The notes under the pieces: generated by a model
What the model was told of the DNA's origin: nothing
The model's database searches: none
The model's input: the letters and a program-made list of their open reading frames with translations, nothing else
DNA from: Burkholderiales bacterium
GTDB taxonomy: Bacteria > Pseudomonadota > Gammaproteobacteria > Burkholderiales > Burkholderiaceae_D
DNA length: 64,000 bases
Assembly (NCBI GenBank): GCA_016200895.1
Contig: JACQDX010000128.1
Coordinates: forward strand, 60,482 to 124,481
Direction of reading: 5' to 3'
Translations under genes and position numbers: made by a program
Shown here: positions 17,224 to 26,237 of the stretch, piece by piece
How positions within the stretch are numbered: position 1 is the stretch's first letter
How the letters are laid out: each line of letters starts with the position of its first letter

Positions 17224-17568
17224 ATGAGTCAGGAATGGCAAGTTATTTGTCGCGTTGAAGATATTCCCGTACTGGGTGCGCGTGTGGTTGCTCGTGCCTC
17301 CAAACCGGATGTGGCGATCTTCAGGAATAGTGAAAACAAGGTATTCGCGCTGCTGGATAAATGTCCGCACAAAGGTGGTCCATTGTCACAAGGCATCGTC
17401 TTTGGTGAAAGAGTGGCTTGCCCCTTGCATAACTGGAATATAGAGTTGCCCACAGGGTGTGCGATTTCACCGGATGAGGGTTGTACACAAAAATTCAGCT
17501 TGAAAGTGGAAGCAGATCAGGTCTATCTTGATGCTAATGAATTGTCGACGCTTGCAGTAGAGGCATAA
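17224..17568 (+). CDS. nirD: Nitrite reductase small subunit, Rieske type
   Basis: A 114-residue Rieske-fold subunit of assimilatory nitrite reductase. The cluster motifs CPHKGGPLSQG and CPLHNWN are complete, although in many NirD proteins of enterobacteria the cluster ligands are lost. The start MSQEWQVIC at 17224 has GAGAGGAAAA as ribosome binding site, better than the start five codons earlier. It lies between nirB (24 bp) and nasA (68 bp) in the same operon. Confidence 0.94.
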   Translation: MSQEWQVICRVEDIPVLGARVVARASKPDVAIFRNSENKVFALLDKCPHKGGPLSQGIVFGERVACPLHNWNIELPTGCAISPDEGCTQKFSLKVEADQVYLDANELSTLAVEA

Positions 17569-17636
17569 AGTAGAAGGATAATAAGCCGGGCCGCTGCAGT
17601 CCAGATTGCAACGGCTTGCACTTGAAAAAGGCATGT

Positions 17637-20423
17637 ATGACTGAAACCAAATCTACCTGTTGTTATTGCGGCGTTGGTTGCGGTGTAGTAATTGAAAGCG
17701 AAGGCGGGCAGGTTGTAGGGGTACGTGGTGACCCGGATCATCCAGCAAATTTTGGTCGTCTGTGTAGCAAGGGCAGTACTTTACATCTGTCGGCGGATGC
17801 GAAAATACAGCAACAAGTCAGGGCGCTGTATCCAGAGATGCGCGATCCAGCAGCCGGACGCGAAGAAATGCGTGGACAAGAACGTAAGCGCAGTGACTGG
17901 GATACCGTCATCGCCACTATGGCTGGCAAGTTTGCCGACACCATCAAGGCGCATGGCCCGGACAGTGTGGCATTTTATATTTCTGGTCAGTTACTGACCG
18001 AAGACTATTACGTCTTCAACAAACTCGCCAAGGGTTTGATAGGCACCAATAATGTTGATAGCAATTCCCGCCTGTGCATGTCCAGCGCCGTGGCGGGTTA
18101 CAAGCAAACCCTGGGTGCAGATGCACCGCCCACATGCTATGAAGACATAGACCTGGCAGAAGTCATTTTCATCGTAGGTTCCAACACGGCCTATGCACAT
18201 CCGATTTTATATCGCCGCCTGGAGCAGGCAAGGGAAAAAAATCCAAACCTGAAAGTGATTGTTGCTGACCCGCGCCGTACCGATACTGCGCGTGAAGCGG
18301 ATTTGTTCCTGCCTATCTTGCCGGGGACAGATGTTGCCCTGTTTAACGGCATGTTGCATCTGTGCTTGTGGGAAGACCTGATCGATCTGGTCTATATTCA
18401 GGAACATACCGAAGGTTTTGCCGAACTCAAGCAAACCGTGCGTGATTACACGCCTGCAGCTGTCGCCAAGACCTGTGGCATCAAGGAAGCTGACCTGGTA
18501 CAGGCAGCGCGCTGGTTTGGTCAATCTAAAGCCAGCCTGTCCCTGTATTGCCAGGGGCTCAATCAATCTTCATCAGGGACTGCAAAAAATGCAGCCCTGA
18601 TCAATCTGCATCTGGCTACCCATCAAATCGGCAAACCGGGTGCAGGGCCGTTTTCCCTGACGGGACAACCAAACGCCATGGGTGGGCGCGAAGTCGGTGG
18701 CATGGCTAACCTGATGTCGGGTCACCGCGATCTTGGCAATGCTGAACATAGGGCAGAAATTGCGGCCTACTGGGGTGTAGAAGATGTGCCAGCCACACCA
18801 GGTAAAACCGCAGTAGAAATGTTCGAGGCAGTCAGGCAGAGTGAGATCAAGATCATCTGGATAGTCTGCACCAATCCAGCGCAATCCATGCCTGAGCAAA
18901 ACCTGATACGCGAAGCCCTGCAAACAGCCGAGCTGGTAATTGTGCAAGAAGCCTATGCCAGCACGGCCACCGTGCCCTATGCCGACATACTTTTGCCAGC
19001 CAGCACCTGGGCCGAGAAGACCGGTACTGTCACCAATTCAGAACGCCGCATATCCCGCGTGCGCCCCGTCATATCCGCACCGGGTGAAGCTAGGCACGAC
19101 TGGCAAATCGCCAGCCAGTTTGCACAAGCTCTGGCTCCCTTGCTGGGAAAATCACCAGCAAACTTCAAGTACGATAGCGACGAACAGGTGTGGAATGAAC
19201 ACCGCGACAGCACCCGTGGCCGAGACCTGGATATCACCGGTTTATCCTACGCCATACTGGAACAGCAGGGGCCACAGCAATGGCCTTATCCGGCTGGTGC
19301 CAGCACAGGCAAACAGCGCTTGTATGAAGATGGCATCTTCCCTACCGCCAATGGCCGTGCACGTTTTATCAATACCGTGTACCAACCGGTCAAGGACGCA
19401 GTTGATGCACGCTATCCATTCTCATTGAATACTGGTCGCCTGCGTGACCAATGGCATGGTATGAGCCGTACAGGGACTGTGGCGCAGTTGTTTGCTCACG
19501 TGGCAGAACCCGGCATCTGCATGGAAGCGACGGACATGCAAAGGCGCCTCCTCAAAGCGGGCGACCTGGTACATGTCAGCAGCCGTCGTGGTACTGTCAT
19601 TTTGCCAGTAGCTGAAAGTGATGAACAGCGCGCTGGCCAGGTTTTTATTGCCATGCACTGGGGTGAGGAATATGTATCTGGCCGCGGTCATGCCAGAAAT
19701 GCCAGCTATGGCGTGAATGCCCTGACATCACCGGCGATAGATCCCAGCTCAAAACAGCCAGAGCTGAAAGCCGCTGCCATCAAGATTTTGAAGGCAGAAT
19801 TGCCATGGCGTTTTGTGGTATTCGCCTGGCTCGATAGTGAAAAAGCTTATTCCGTCCAAACTGCCTTGCGCCCTTATATGCGCGAGTTTGCCTATGCATC
19901 CTGCACACCATTTGGTCGCGACAAAGTGGGCGTAATCTTCCGTGCTGCCAATGAAGAAGCGGTAGCAACTGAAGTCCTGGAAAAAATAGAGCAGTTATTT
20001 GGCATACAGGGCGCGGATGTCTTGCGCTATGACGACAAGCGCCGCAGTGTTTCGCGCCATATCCTGGTGAAAGATGGCAGTCTGGCTGCTGTGGCGTTGG
20101 CAGGAGATGTGTCTGCCGAAAGCTGGCTCAAGGATTTCCTGCAGGCACAAGAGCCAGTCGCCAGGTTGGGTCGCCTCTTGCTCATGCCAAGCACCACAGC
20201 ACCGCAGGGATTTGCTGCACGTGGCAAAGTGGTTTGCAGTTGCCTGAATGTGACTGATACCGAAATCAACAAGGCACTCAGTACTATGGATGGTTTGCCT
20301 GCCGATATCCTGACTGGGTTACAGGGCAAACTCAAATGTGGAACGAATTGTGGTTCCTGTGTACCGGAACTCAAGAAAATGATCAGTTTGACTATCCCGG
20401 AAAAAAGTCCACTAACAGTATGA
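17637..20423 (+). CDS. nasA: Assimilatory nitrate reductase catalytic subunit
   Basis: A 928-residue molybdopterin (bis-MGD) oxidoreductase that reduces nitrate to nitrite. The N-terminal 4Fe-4S cluster ligands are in CCYCGVGC (C8/C11/C15) and LCSKG (C43). The active-site region NSRLCMSSAVAGYK supplies the molybdenum-ligand cysteine. Dinucleotide-binding domains follow, with VGSNTAYAHPILYRR and GQPNAMGGREVGGMANL. The C-terminal 70 residues are a BFD-like [2Fe-2S] domain (VVCSCLNVTDTEI...CGTNCGSC), typical of NasA that receives electrons from a reductase or ferredoxin. It has no signal peptide, so it is cytoplasmic and assimilatory. Its stop codon overlaps the start of the acetyltransferase gene (ATGA). 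Confidence 0.95.
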   Translation: MTETKSTCCYCGVGCGVVIESEGGQVVGVRGDPDHPANFGRLCSKGSTLHLSADAKIQQQVRALYPEMRDPAAGREEMRGQERKRSDWDTVIATMAGKFADTIKAHGPDSVAFYISGQLLTEDYYVFNKLAKGLIGTNNVDSNSRLCMSSAVAGYKQTLGADAPPTCYEDIDLAEVIFIVGSNTAYAHPILYRRLEQAREKNPNLKVIVADPRRTDTAREADLFLPILPGTDVALFNGMLHLCLWEDLIDLVYIQEHTEGFAELKQTVRDYTPAAVAKTCGIKEADLVQAARWFGQSKASLSLYCQGLNQSSSGTAKNAALINLHLATHQIGKPGAGPFSLTGQPNAMGGREVGGMANLMSGHRDLGNAEHRAEIAAYWGVEDVPATPGKTAVEMFEAVRQSEIKIIWIVCTNPAQSMPEQNLIREALQTAELVIVQEAYASTATVPYADILLPASTWAEKTGTVTNSERRISRVRPVISAPGEARHDWQIASQFAQALAPLLGKSPANFKYDSDEQVWNEHRDSTRGRDLDITGLSYAILEQQGPQQWPYPAGASTGKQRLYEDGIFPTANGRARFINTVYQPVKDAVDARYPFSLNTGRLRDQWHGMSRTGTVAQLFAHVAEPGICMEATDMQRRLLKAGDLVHVSSRRGTVILPVAESDEQRAGQVFIAMHWGEEYVSGRGHARNASYGVNALTSPAIDPSSKQPELKAAAIKILKAELPWRFVVFAWLDSEKAYSVQTALRPYMREFAYASCTPFGRDKVGVIFRAANEEAVATEVLEKIEQLFGIQGADVLRYDDKRRSVSRHILVKDGSLAAVALAGDVSAESWLKDFLQAQEPVARLGRLLLMPSTTAPQGFAARGKVVCSCLNVTDTEINKALSTMDGLPADILTGLQGKLKCGTNCGSCVPELKKMISLTIPEKSPLTV

Positions 20424-20890
20424 AAATAGAAAAAACAGACCCGGCTTCAGAGGCTGCAGGCAGGCTAATTGCCATGTCTGATGCTTATATGGGGGACTTA
20501 TATCCGGCAGAGAGCAATCATCTGGAAAGTGTGGCTGCACTGAAGCAAGATAATGTAATTTTTCTTGGATGTTATATCGATGAAACTTTAGCCGCTTGCG
20601 GCGCTGTCAAAATCCTGTTTGATGACGATGAGCAGCTAAGTTACGGTGAAATCAAGCGCGTGTTTGTGCCAGAAGAATTTCGTGGTAGGGGTTTGTCCAA
20701 GCACATCATGCGCGCGCTGGAAGATCAGTTGCTGGATCAGGATATACGTGTGGCCCGGCTGGAAACTGGCATACGGCAACCCGAGGCGCTGGGCTTATAC
20801 TTCCGCCTCGGTTATGCTGAACGGGCTGCTTTTGCTGATTATGAAGAAGACCCTTTGAGCGTGTTCATGGAAAAGATTTTATCTGTTTGA
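20420..20890 (+). CDS. GNAT-family N-acetyltransferase, coupled to nasA
   Basis: A 156-residue GNAT protein. The acetyl-CoA binding motif A is IKRVFVPEEFRGRGLSKHIM, and a C-terminal RQPEALGLYFRLGYAERAAF segment gives motif B. The ATG overlaps the nasA stop (ATGA at 20420-20423), so translation is very likely coupled and the gene is part of the nirBD-nasA operon. A frame start 28 codons earlier lies inside nasA and is unlikely. The substrate is unknown. Similar small acetyltransferases often accept amines or amino acids, but nothing here fixes that. It converges with the LysE gene 12 bp away. Confidence 0.82.
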   Translation: MKIEKTDPASEAAGRLIAMSDAYMGDLYPAESNHLESVAALKQDNVIFLGCYIDETLAACGAVKILFDDDEQLSYGEIKRVFVPEEFRGRGLSKHIMRALEDQLLDQDIRVARLETGIRQPEALGLYFRLGYAERAAFADYEEDPLSVFMEKILSV

Positions 20891-20902
20891 ACCCTCAGAC
20901 AC

Positions 20903-21544
20903 TCAGGCAGTTTGTCTGCGCAAACTCAGTAGCATCGTCCCGAATGTGATAAAGGCTGCGCCAACTATACGGTTAATCCATTTCACAAAGCGCGGCTTGA
21001 CCAGCACATGCATGGCACGTGCTGCCAGTTGTGCATACATCAGATGGGTCAGGTAAGACAGGCTCATGAAGATCGCCATCAATGCAAAAAACTGCGGTGC
21101 CAAAGCTTCGCCCGGCGCAATAAAGTGCGGAAACAGGGCTGTAAAAAACATCAGAGCCTTGGGATTGGTAGCCGCAGTCAAAAAGGCTTCTGAAAATAAT
21201 TTACGTGGACGTGGCTGCTTATCTGTCTGCCCGTTCTGGACATCATGTGTCAGCGCACTACTCTTTCCAAACAACTGTTTTGCACCGATATAGAACAGGT
21301 AGAGCGCACCAATGATCTTGACGGCTGCAAACAGCATGGCTGATGAATTCAGTAAAGCCCCCAGACCCAGAAAAGCAGTCGTTGATAGACAAAAGATGCC
21401 GCATACATTTCCAAAGGCTGACCACATGACTGCGCGCGTGCCGTAACTCGCGCCGTTTTTTAAAGACAGCAAGGTGGCCGGGCCGGGGCTGAGTATGGCC
21501 AGGCTGGCCATGGCTGTAAAGGCAAGCAGAGTCTGGGTTTGCAT
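20903..21544 (-). CDS. LysE/RhtB-family amino acid exporter
   Basis: A 213-residue inner-membrane protein with about six hydrophobic segments. The N-terminal SLAILSPGPATLLSLKNGASYG is the RhtB/LysE signature, and FLTAATNPKALMFFTALFPHFI is the conserved fourth-helix region. Family members export amino acids (lysine, homoserine, threonine, leucine); the substrate cannot be told. A hydrophilic stretch at about 98-112 (DVQNGQTDKQPRPRK) forms the usual cytoplasmic loop. It stands alone between the nitrate operon and the GFA gene. Confidence 0.88.
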   Translation of the reverse strand: MQTQTLLAFTAMASLAILSPGPATLLSLKNGASYGTRAVMWSAFGNVCGIFCLSTTAFLGLGALLNSSAMLFAAVKIIGALYLFYIGAKQLFGKSSALTHDVQNGQTDKQPRPRKLFSEAFLTAATNPKALMFFTALFPHFIAPGEALAPQFFALMAIFMSLSYLTHLMYAQLAARAMHVLVKPRFVKWINRIVGAAFITFGTMLLSLRRQTA

Positions 21545-21577
21545 CGCTAATTCCTGTATTGATTAAAAAATATCATC

Positions 21578-21925
21578 CTATGTCATCTTTGCGCCAGTGG
21601 CTTGCCGCACCGGGATACCGGCAGGGTCAAAATCCTCCAGGCAATAGACATTGATACCAAAATTATCAGGCGTCACTCGTTTGCGATGAAAAGGATAAAT
21701 GCCACAAGTCTTGCAAAAATAATGATGGGCGGTATTGGTGTGAAACTGGTATTCGTTCAATGATTCCGCGCCCGCCAACAGTTTGAATTTGCTTTCATGT
21801 ACCTTGACCATCAAGGCGTTTTTGCGGCGGCAGATAGAGCAGTCGCACATCGTCAGCTCTGGAAAATCTGTCTCTATTTCAAAACGTACTGCACCACAGT
21901 GACAACTGCCCTGATATTTTTGCAT
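21578..21925 (-). CDS. GFA-family (CENP-V/Gfa-like) zinc protein
   Basis: A 115-residue protein of the GFA family. Zinc-binding cysteines are in GSCHCGAVRFE, the CDCSICRRK motif and YFCKTCGIYPFHRKR, all in the usual order and spacing. The GFA name comes from a glutathione-dependent formaldehyde-activating enzyme, but most members have unproven roles. The ATG at 21925 (MQKYQGSCH) fits the family N-terminus; a start eight codons earlier (21949) is possible. It is followed by the exporter gene on the same strand after 33 bp. Confidence 0.85.
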   Translation of the reverse strand: MQKYQGSCHCGAVRFEIETDFPELTMCDCSICRRKNALMVKVHESKFKLLAGAESLNEYQFHTNTAHHYFCKTCGIYPFHRKRVTPDNFGINVYCLEDFDPAGIPVRQATGAKMT

Positions 21926-22296
21926 GGGGCGCGAGCCTGTTATTTGCATTTTTTGCTACTCCTGAGTCTTCATTAAGAATCATCTTAGAGCATGGCCGAG
22001 TCGGTGTACCGGTACAATTCTCTGCAAGATGCTGTGCTGCCATGGTCATTTCACCATGACAATCTGTGTATATGATCGTGTATTTTTTTTAAGCTTGCTA
22101 CAAAGCCTTGTCTGCCTGTTTCAGGTGTGTCCAAATGTAAACCATACCTTGGTATCGTTGTAATGATTTGGCAATGGACTTATCATGCCGGTCTGTGCTG
22201 CAAATACTATGCCCCTTTATTTTTCAACCACTTCATGTAAGCAATTCTTCAAACTATGACCGCACATCGATATCTCAGTACTGGCGGCCAATAAGC
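21926..22296. other. Long intergenic region upstream of the TPS operon
   Basis: About 370 bases between two divergent genes, expected to hold the promoter of the TpsB operon. A small hairpin CATGGT-N6-ACCATG lies at 22041-22058. No confident -35/-10 pair or known operator was identified. The frame open from 22168 is not used because a signal-peptide-bearing start exists at 22297. Confidence 0.4.
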
Positions 22297-23916
22297 ATGT
22301 GGAATTCTATTTTTGCAAGACCTGCCATTTCAAAACTAGCGCTGATTGCCGCCTGCATTGCTTTGGCGTGGCTGCGGGCAGGTGCCGTGTTCGCAAATGA
22401 TCTGCCTGCGGTACAAAGTGTTGCCAGGGATGTGCTGGTAAAGGAAATGCAATTCAATGGTAACGCGGTTGTCAGTACGGCAGAACTGCAGGCAATGTCA
22501 ACAGCTTATCTCGGCAAACGCGCCACTTATGCAGATCTTGAAGAACTGCGCACCCGTATTTCACGGCTCTATGTAGAGCGTGGTTACCTCAATTCTGGCG
22601 CTGTCCTGGTCGTGGCAGAGGGTAATGTGCCTTTTCCATCAGGCATAGTCAGGCTACGTTTGATAGAAGGACGCATTTCGGAAGTCCGGCTAAAGGGTGA
22701 AGAAAGATTGCGCCCAGCTTACCTGCAACAGCGTTTGCTCAGGGATGACGAAGTGTTCAATATGCCAGTCTTGCAACAGCGTTTCCAGCTCTTGCTGACT
22801 GATCCATTGTTTGAAAAAATCAATAGCCGCATTATCCCAGGCGACAAGCCTGGCACTGCGATACTGGATATTGATGTCGTCCGTGCCAAAGCCTATGGCC
22901 TGAATGTCTATGCAAATAACTACCGTGCACCATCGATAGGATCAGAGGTACTGGGCATTTCAGGCTGGCTGCGCAATCTGAGTGGCTATGGCGATTACCT
23001 CGAAGCCAGTATCGCTCACAGTGAAGGCGCGGATCCCGTGCATCTGGGCTGGACTATACCTGTTAACAGCCGCGGCACTTCATTGAAACTCAGTCTCGAT
23101 AATGGCAGCTCATCTGTTGTCGGCGAATTCATGGCGGCTATTGATATCAAAAGCCGTAGCTCGGGTTATGAACTGGGCTTGAGCCAGACTTTGGTGAATA
23201 GCTTGCAAAGAAAAATCGAACTTGGCCTGAGCTATAGCCAGCGTAATAGCCAGACCAGCTTGTTGGGTGAGGCATTTTCCTTCACGCCGGGTGAACCTGA
23301 TGGGTATTCGAAAACCAAAGTGCTACGCTTTTCCCAGGAATGGACGGAACGCTGGGAAACCCAGGCCCTTGCCTTGCGCAGTGTGTTTGCTTTTGGTCGC
23401 AATAACATAGACAGCAGCTATACAAACGATAGCAGCTTGCAGGTACCCAATCAGCATTACCGCATCTGGACCGGCCAACTACAGTATGTCAAAAACCTGG
23501 GCAAAGCTGGCGATCAAATGATCTTGCGGGCTTCTGCACAGCAAACGCCAGACCGTTTATTACCCATGGAAAGATTTGCGCTGGGTGGCATTGCTACCGT
23601 GCGAGGCTATAGGGAAAACGCCGTTGTACGCGACCGCGCCTGGTTATTGAATGCCGAGTACCATTACCCCTTGCCAGTCTGGCTGGAAACCGGACACAAA
23701 TTCAAGCTCATCGGTTTCACTGATCTGGCGACAGCCAGTAATCTGGGTGAAACGGCACAAAGGTTGGCTTCGATAGGTGTGGGCATGAACTGGCAATGGC
23801 AAAACTGGGCTGCCGACTTGTTCCTGGCCAAAAAACTCATCACCCTGCCGGGACAGAGCAGTGGTAATTTGCAAGACCATGGCGTGCATGCCCAATTGAC
23901 TTACCATTTATTTTGA
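22297..23916 (+). CDS. TpsB outer-membrane transporter (ShlB/FhaC/HecB family)
   Basis: A 539-residue two-partner secretion transporter. An N-terminal signal peptide (ALIAACIALAWLRAGAVFA) is followed by a POTRA domain (about 45-130, VLVKEMQFNGNAVVSTAEL...ISRLYVERGYLNSGAVLV), a second POTRA-like part, and a 16-strand beta-barrel. The barrel has the FALGGIATVRGYRENAVV motif, equivalent to the loop-6 VRGY signature of Omp85/TpsB proteins, and ends in a hydrophobic YHLF strand. It should export the TpsA protein encoded two genes downstream through the outer membrane. The start MWNSIFARP at 22297 gives a normal signal peptide. It opens a five-gene operon with an 11-bp gap to the CHAT gene. Confidence 0.92.
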   Translation: MWNSIFARPAISKLALIAACIALAWLRAGAVFANDLPAVQSVARDVLVKEMQFNGNAVVSTAELQAMSTAYLGKRATYADLEELRTRISRLYVERGYLNSGAVLVVAEGNVPFPSGIVRLRLIEGRISEVRLKGEERLRPAYLQQRLLRDDEVFNMPVLQQRFQLLLTDPLFEKINSRIIPGDKPGTAILDIDVVRAKAYGLNVYANNYRAPSIGSEVLGISGWLRNLSGYGDYLEASIAHSEGADPVHLGWTIPVNSRGTSLKLSLDNGSSSVVGEFMAAIDIKSRSSGYELGLSQTLVNSLQRKIELGLSYSQRNSQTSLLGEAFSFTPGEPDGYSKTKVLRFSQEWTERWETQALALRSVFAFGRNNIDSSYTNDSSLQVPNQHYRIWTGQLQYVKNLGKAGDQMILRASAQQTPDRLLPMERFALGGIATVRGYRENAVVRDRAWLLNAEYHYPLPVWLETGHKFKLIGFTDLATASNLGETAQRLASIGVGMNWQWQNWAADLFLAKKLITLPGQSSGNLQDHGVHAQLTYHLF

Positions 23917-23927
23917 GGGTGCGGCAT

Positions 23928-26237
23928 ATGCGTATCAAATTTGCCTCACCAGCCAAATACATCTTGATTGCCAGTGTACTGGCAATGTCTGTCCACATAG
24001 TTGCATCTGCAAGCGATGTCGCGCTGGATCAGGGTTTGCGAGAGTGCACCAGCGGCAGCTATACCCAGGCACTGCTGGCATTGCAAACTGCTTATGCCAG
24101 AGCTGATCAGACAGCAGATAAAGTCAAAGCAGCGTCTGCACTGGCGCAGACTTATATGCAGATGCACCAGGCTGCCAGGGCAGAGCCCTATCTGGCGTAT
24201 GCCTTTGATCATGCCAGCAATAAATTGGACAAGGCTGGCTATGCGATTGATTTTGGCAACTGGCAGCAACAACAAGGGCATGCAGAACAGGCGCGTTATT
24301 ACTACTATACGGCGCAGCAATTGGCTGAACCTGATGCCACAATCGCCATTAGCGCAGGACTGAACTGGCAAAAACTCGAAGCAAAAAGCCAGACCCCGGC
24401 AGCCAATCTGCGAAACCTGCAGGTGCTTTGGCAGCGCGTGATGCAAGCCGGAGAACAGCCGCAAGCTGCCAGCTATAGTTTAAATCTGGGTGCGCAAGCC
24501 AAGCCTTTGGGTACACGGGGACAGAATCTGGCTTTCCAGGCATTCGACTATGCACGCAAGCTCGCCGTAAAGCTGGGCCAGGCAAGATTGCAACTGGAAG
24601 CGCTTGATCAGCTTGCGCAGCTATACGAAGAAGCTCGTCGCTTTGATGATGCCCTGGCCTTGACTGATCAGGCGCTGCTGGCTTCACAGGGGCTGGAAGC
24701 GCATGACTTGCTCATCAATATCGAATGGCGTCATGGCCGCATCCTGCGGGGGCAAGGAAAAAATACTCAGGCAATCGCCGCCTATCAAAGAGCAATCGAC
24801 CATATAGAAGCGATACGCACAGACATACCAGTCGAATATCAGGATGGCCGTTCTTCTTTCCGCGAAACACTGGAACCAGTGTATCTGGGGCTGGCGGATT
24901 TGTTACTGCAGACATCCGCTCAGTTGGATGCAGTACAAAAAAACACACAATTGCGTCGTGCCCGCGATGTATTGGAATTACTCAAACAAACTGAATTGCA
25001 AGATTATCTTGGTGACCGCTGCGCTGTTGATACAGCCAGGGCCAATCGTAAAAATAGTAAGGATACCGTGATTGCTGATGATACAGCGATACTCTATCCC
25101 ATCATCTTGCCTGACAGGCTGGAGCTTTTACTGGAAACAAGCAAGAGTATATACAGCCATAGCATACCTATGTCTGCAGCCAAGATACGTGCCGACGTGC
25201 TGGATTTTGGCAATCTCCTGAAAGACAATCTCTCATTCAAAGCTCAGGCTAAGCGTCTGTACCAGGCCTTGCTGGCACCAGTTGATGCCGAACTGACCCA
25301 TCAGGGCATACGGACATTGGTTGTCGTTCCAGATGGCGTATTGCGCCTTTTACCTTTTGCTGCCCTACATGATGGTCAGCAATTTGTCATAGAAAAATAT
25401 GCGATTGCCGTTGTGCCTGCTTTGAGCCTGACCAATACCAGCGTTCGCACCCATAGTGATACAGCATACAAAACACTGCTGGCAGGCATGAGTGAACCCG
25501 GTGCTGTGGTTGATAAATTGCCCGGTGCCATGGTTCAGCAATTGCTGGCAGCTAATCCACAAACGACTGCAAATGGCAGGCAAGTTGCCAGAGCCGTGCT
25601 GACGCGCAGCCTGCGTAACATCCCCAGGGCAAGCGACAACACTGTCATGAGCAAACCAGCACAGCATCAGCAACTGCAGCAGATGCTGGCTCTTGCTGGT
25701 GTTGATGAAGAAATCCATACACTGGAAAAACTGACCAGCAGCCAGACTTTGCTGAATGCGAATTTTACAGTCGCAGCATTCAGCCAGAAAGTCAAAACAG
25801 GTGATTACCAGATCGTGCACATTGCTTCGCACGGTGTGTTTGGCGGTACTGCCGACAGCACCTTCGTCATGGCGCATGATGATCTGATCACCATGGATAA
25901 TCTGCAGGGGTTTTTACGTGCTGGCGGCATGAAAAATCAAGAACTGGAATTATTGACACTGTCGGCCTGTGAAACGGCAGAAGGTGATGACAGGGCACCG
26001 TTGGGTTTGAGCGGTGCGGCGCTAAAAGCCAGGGCCAGGAGCGCGCTGGGTTCATTGTGGCCAGTTTCTGATGATGCCGCGACTTTGCTGATGGGTCAGT
26101 TTTATCGTCGTCTGGCAGAACCTGCCACCAGCAAGGCTCAGGCTTTGCAAAAAGCGCAATTGGAATTGATGAAGAATAATCAGTTCAGTCATCCATTTTA
26201 TTGGGCACCATTCATCATGGTCGGGAGCTGGTTATGA
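23928..26237 (+). CDS. TPR-CHAT caspase-like protein, exported
   Basis: A 769-residue protein with an N-terminal signal peptide (YILIASVLAMSVHIVASA), a run of TPR-like helices (about 30-340, e.g. ALLALQTAYARADQTADKVKAASALAQTY and DDALALTDQALLASQGLEAHDLL) and a C-terminal CHAT domain (about 470-769). The caspase-type dyad is intact: H635 in IVHIASHGVFGG and C681 in LLTLSACETAEGDD, followed by GAALKARARSALGSLWPVSD. CHAT proteins are clan CD proteases, but most exported ones are untested. ATG 23928 is preceded by GAGGGTG and lies 11 bp after tpsB; its 3' end overlaps tpsA by ATGA. Its position between exporter and exoprotein suggests processing or surveillance of the TpsA protein in the periplasm; this is inference. 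Confidence 0.88.
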   Translation: MRIKFASPAKYILIASVLAMSVHIVASASDVALDQGLRECTSGSYTQALLALQTAYARADQTADKVKAASALAQTYMQMHQAARAEPYLAYAFDHASNKLDKAGYAIDFGNWQQQQGHAEQARYYYYTAQQLAEPDATIAISAGLNWQKLEAKSQTPAANLRNLQVLWQRVMQAGEQPQAASYSLNLGAQAKPLGTRGQNLAFQAFDYARKLAVKLGQARLQLEALDQLAQLYEEARRFDDALALTDQALLASQGLEAHDLLINIEWRHGRILRGQGKNTQAIAAYQRAIDHIEAIRTDIPVEYQDGRSSFRETLEPVYLGLADLLLQTSAQLDAVQKNTQLRRARDVLELLKQTELQDYLGDRCAVDTARANRKNSKDTVIADDTAILYPIILPDRLELLLETSKSIYSHSIPMSAAKIRADVLDFGNLLKDNLSFKAQAKRLYQALLAPVDAELTHQGIRTLVVVPDGVLRLLPFAALHDGQQFVIEKYAIAVVPALSLTNTSVRTHSDTAYKTLLAGMSEPGAVVDKLPGAMVQQLLAANPQTTANGRQVARAVLTRSLRNIPRASDNTVMSKPAQHQQLQQMLALAGVDEEIHTLEKLTSSQTLLNANFTVAAFSQKVKTGDYQIVHIASHGVFGGTADSTFVMAHDDLITMDNLQGFLRAGGMKNQELELLTLSACETAEGDDRAPLGLSGAALKARARSALGSLWPVSDDAATLLMGQFYRRLAEPATSKAQALQKAQLELMKNNQFSHPFYWAPFIMVGSWL

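Noticed and set aside
16417..17370. Leftward open frame of 317 codons opposite nirB
   Set aside because: It lies wholly opposite nirB/nirD, whose cofactor ligands are conserved, and has no family features; it is a shadow of codon use.
22168..22296. Longer start of the TpsB gene
   Set aside because: The extra 43 residues lack signal peptide features, whereas the ATG at 22297 gives a clean one.
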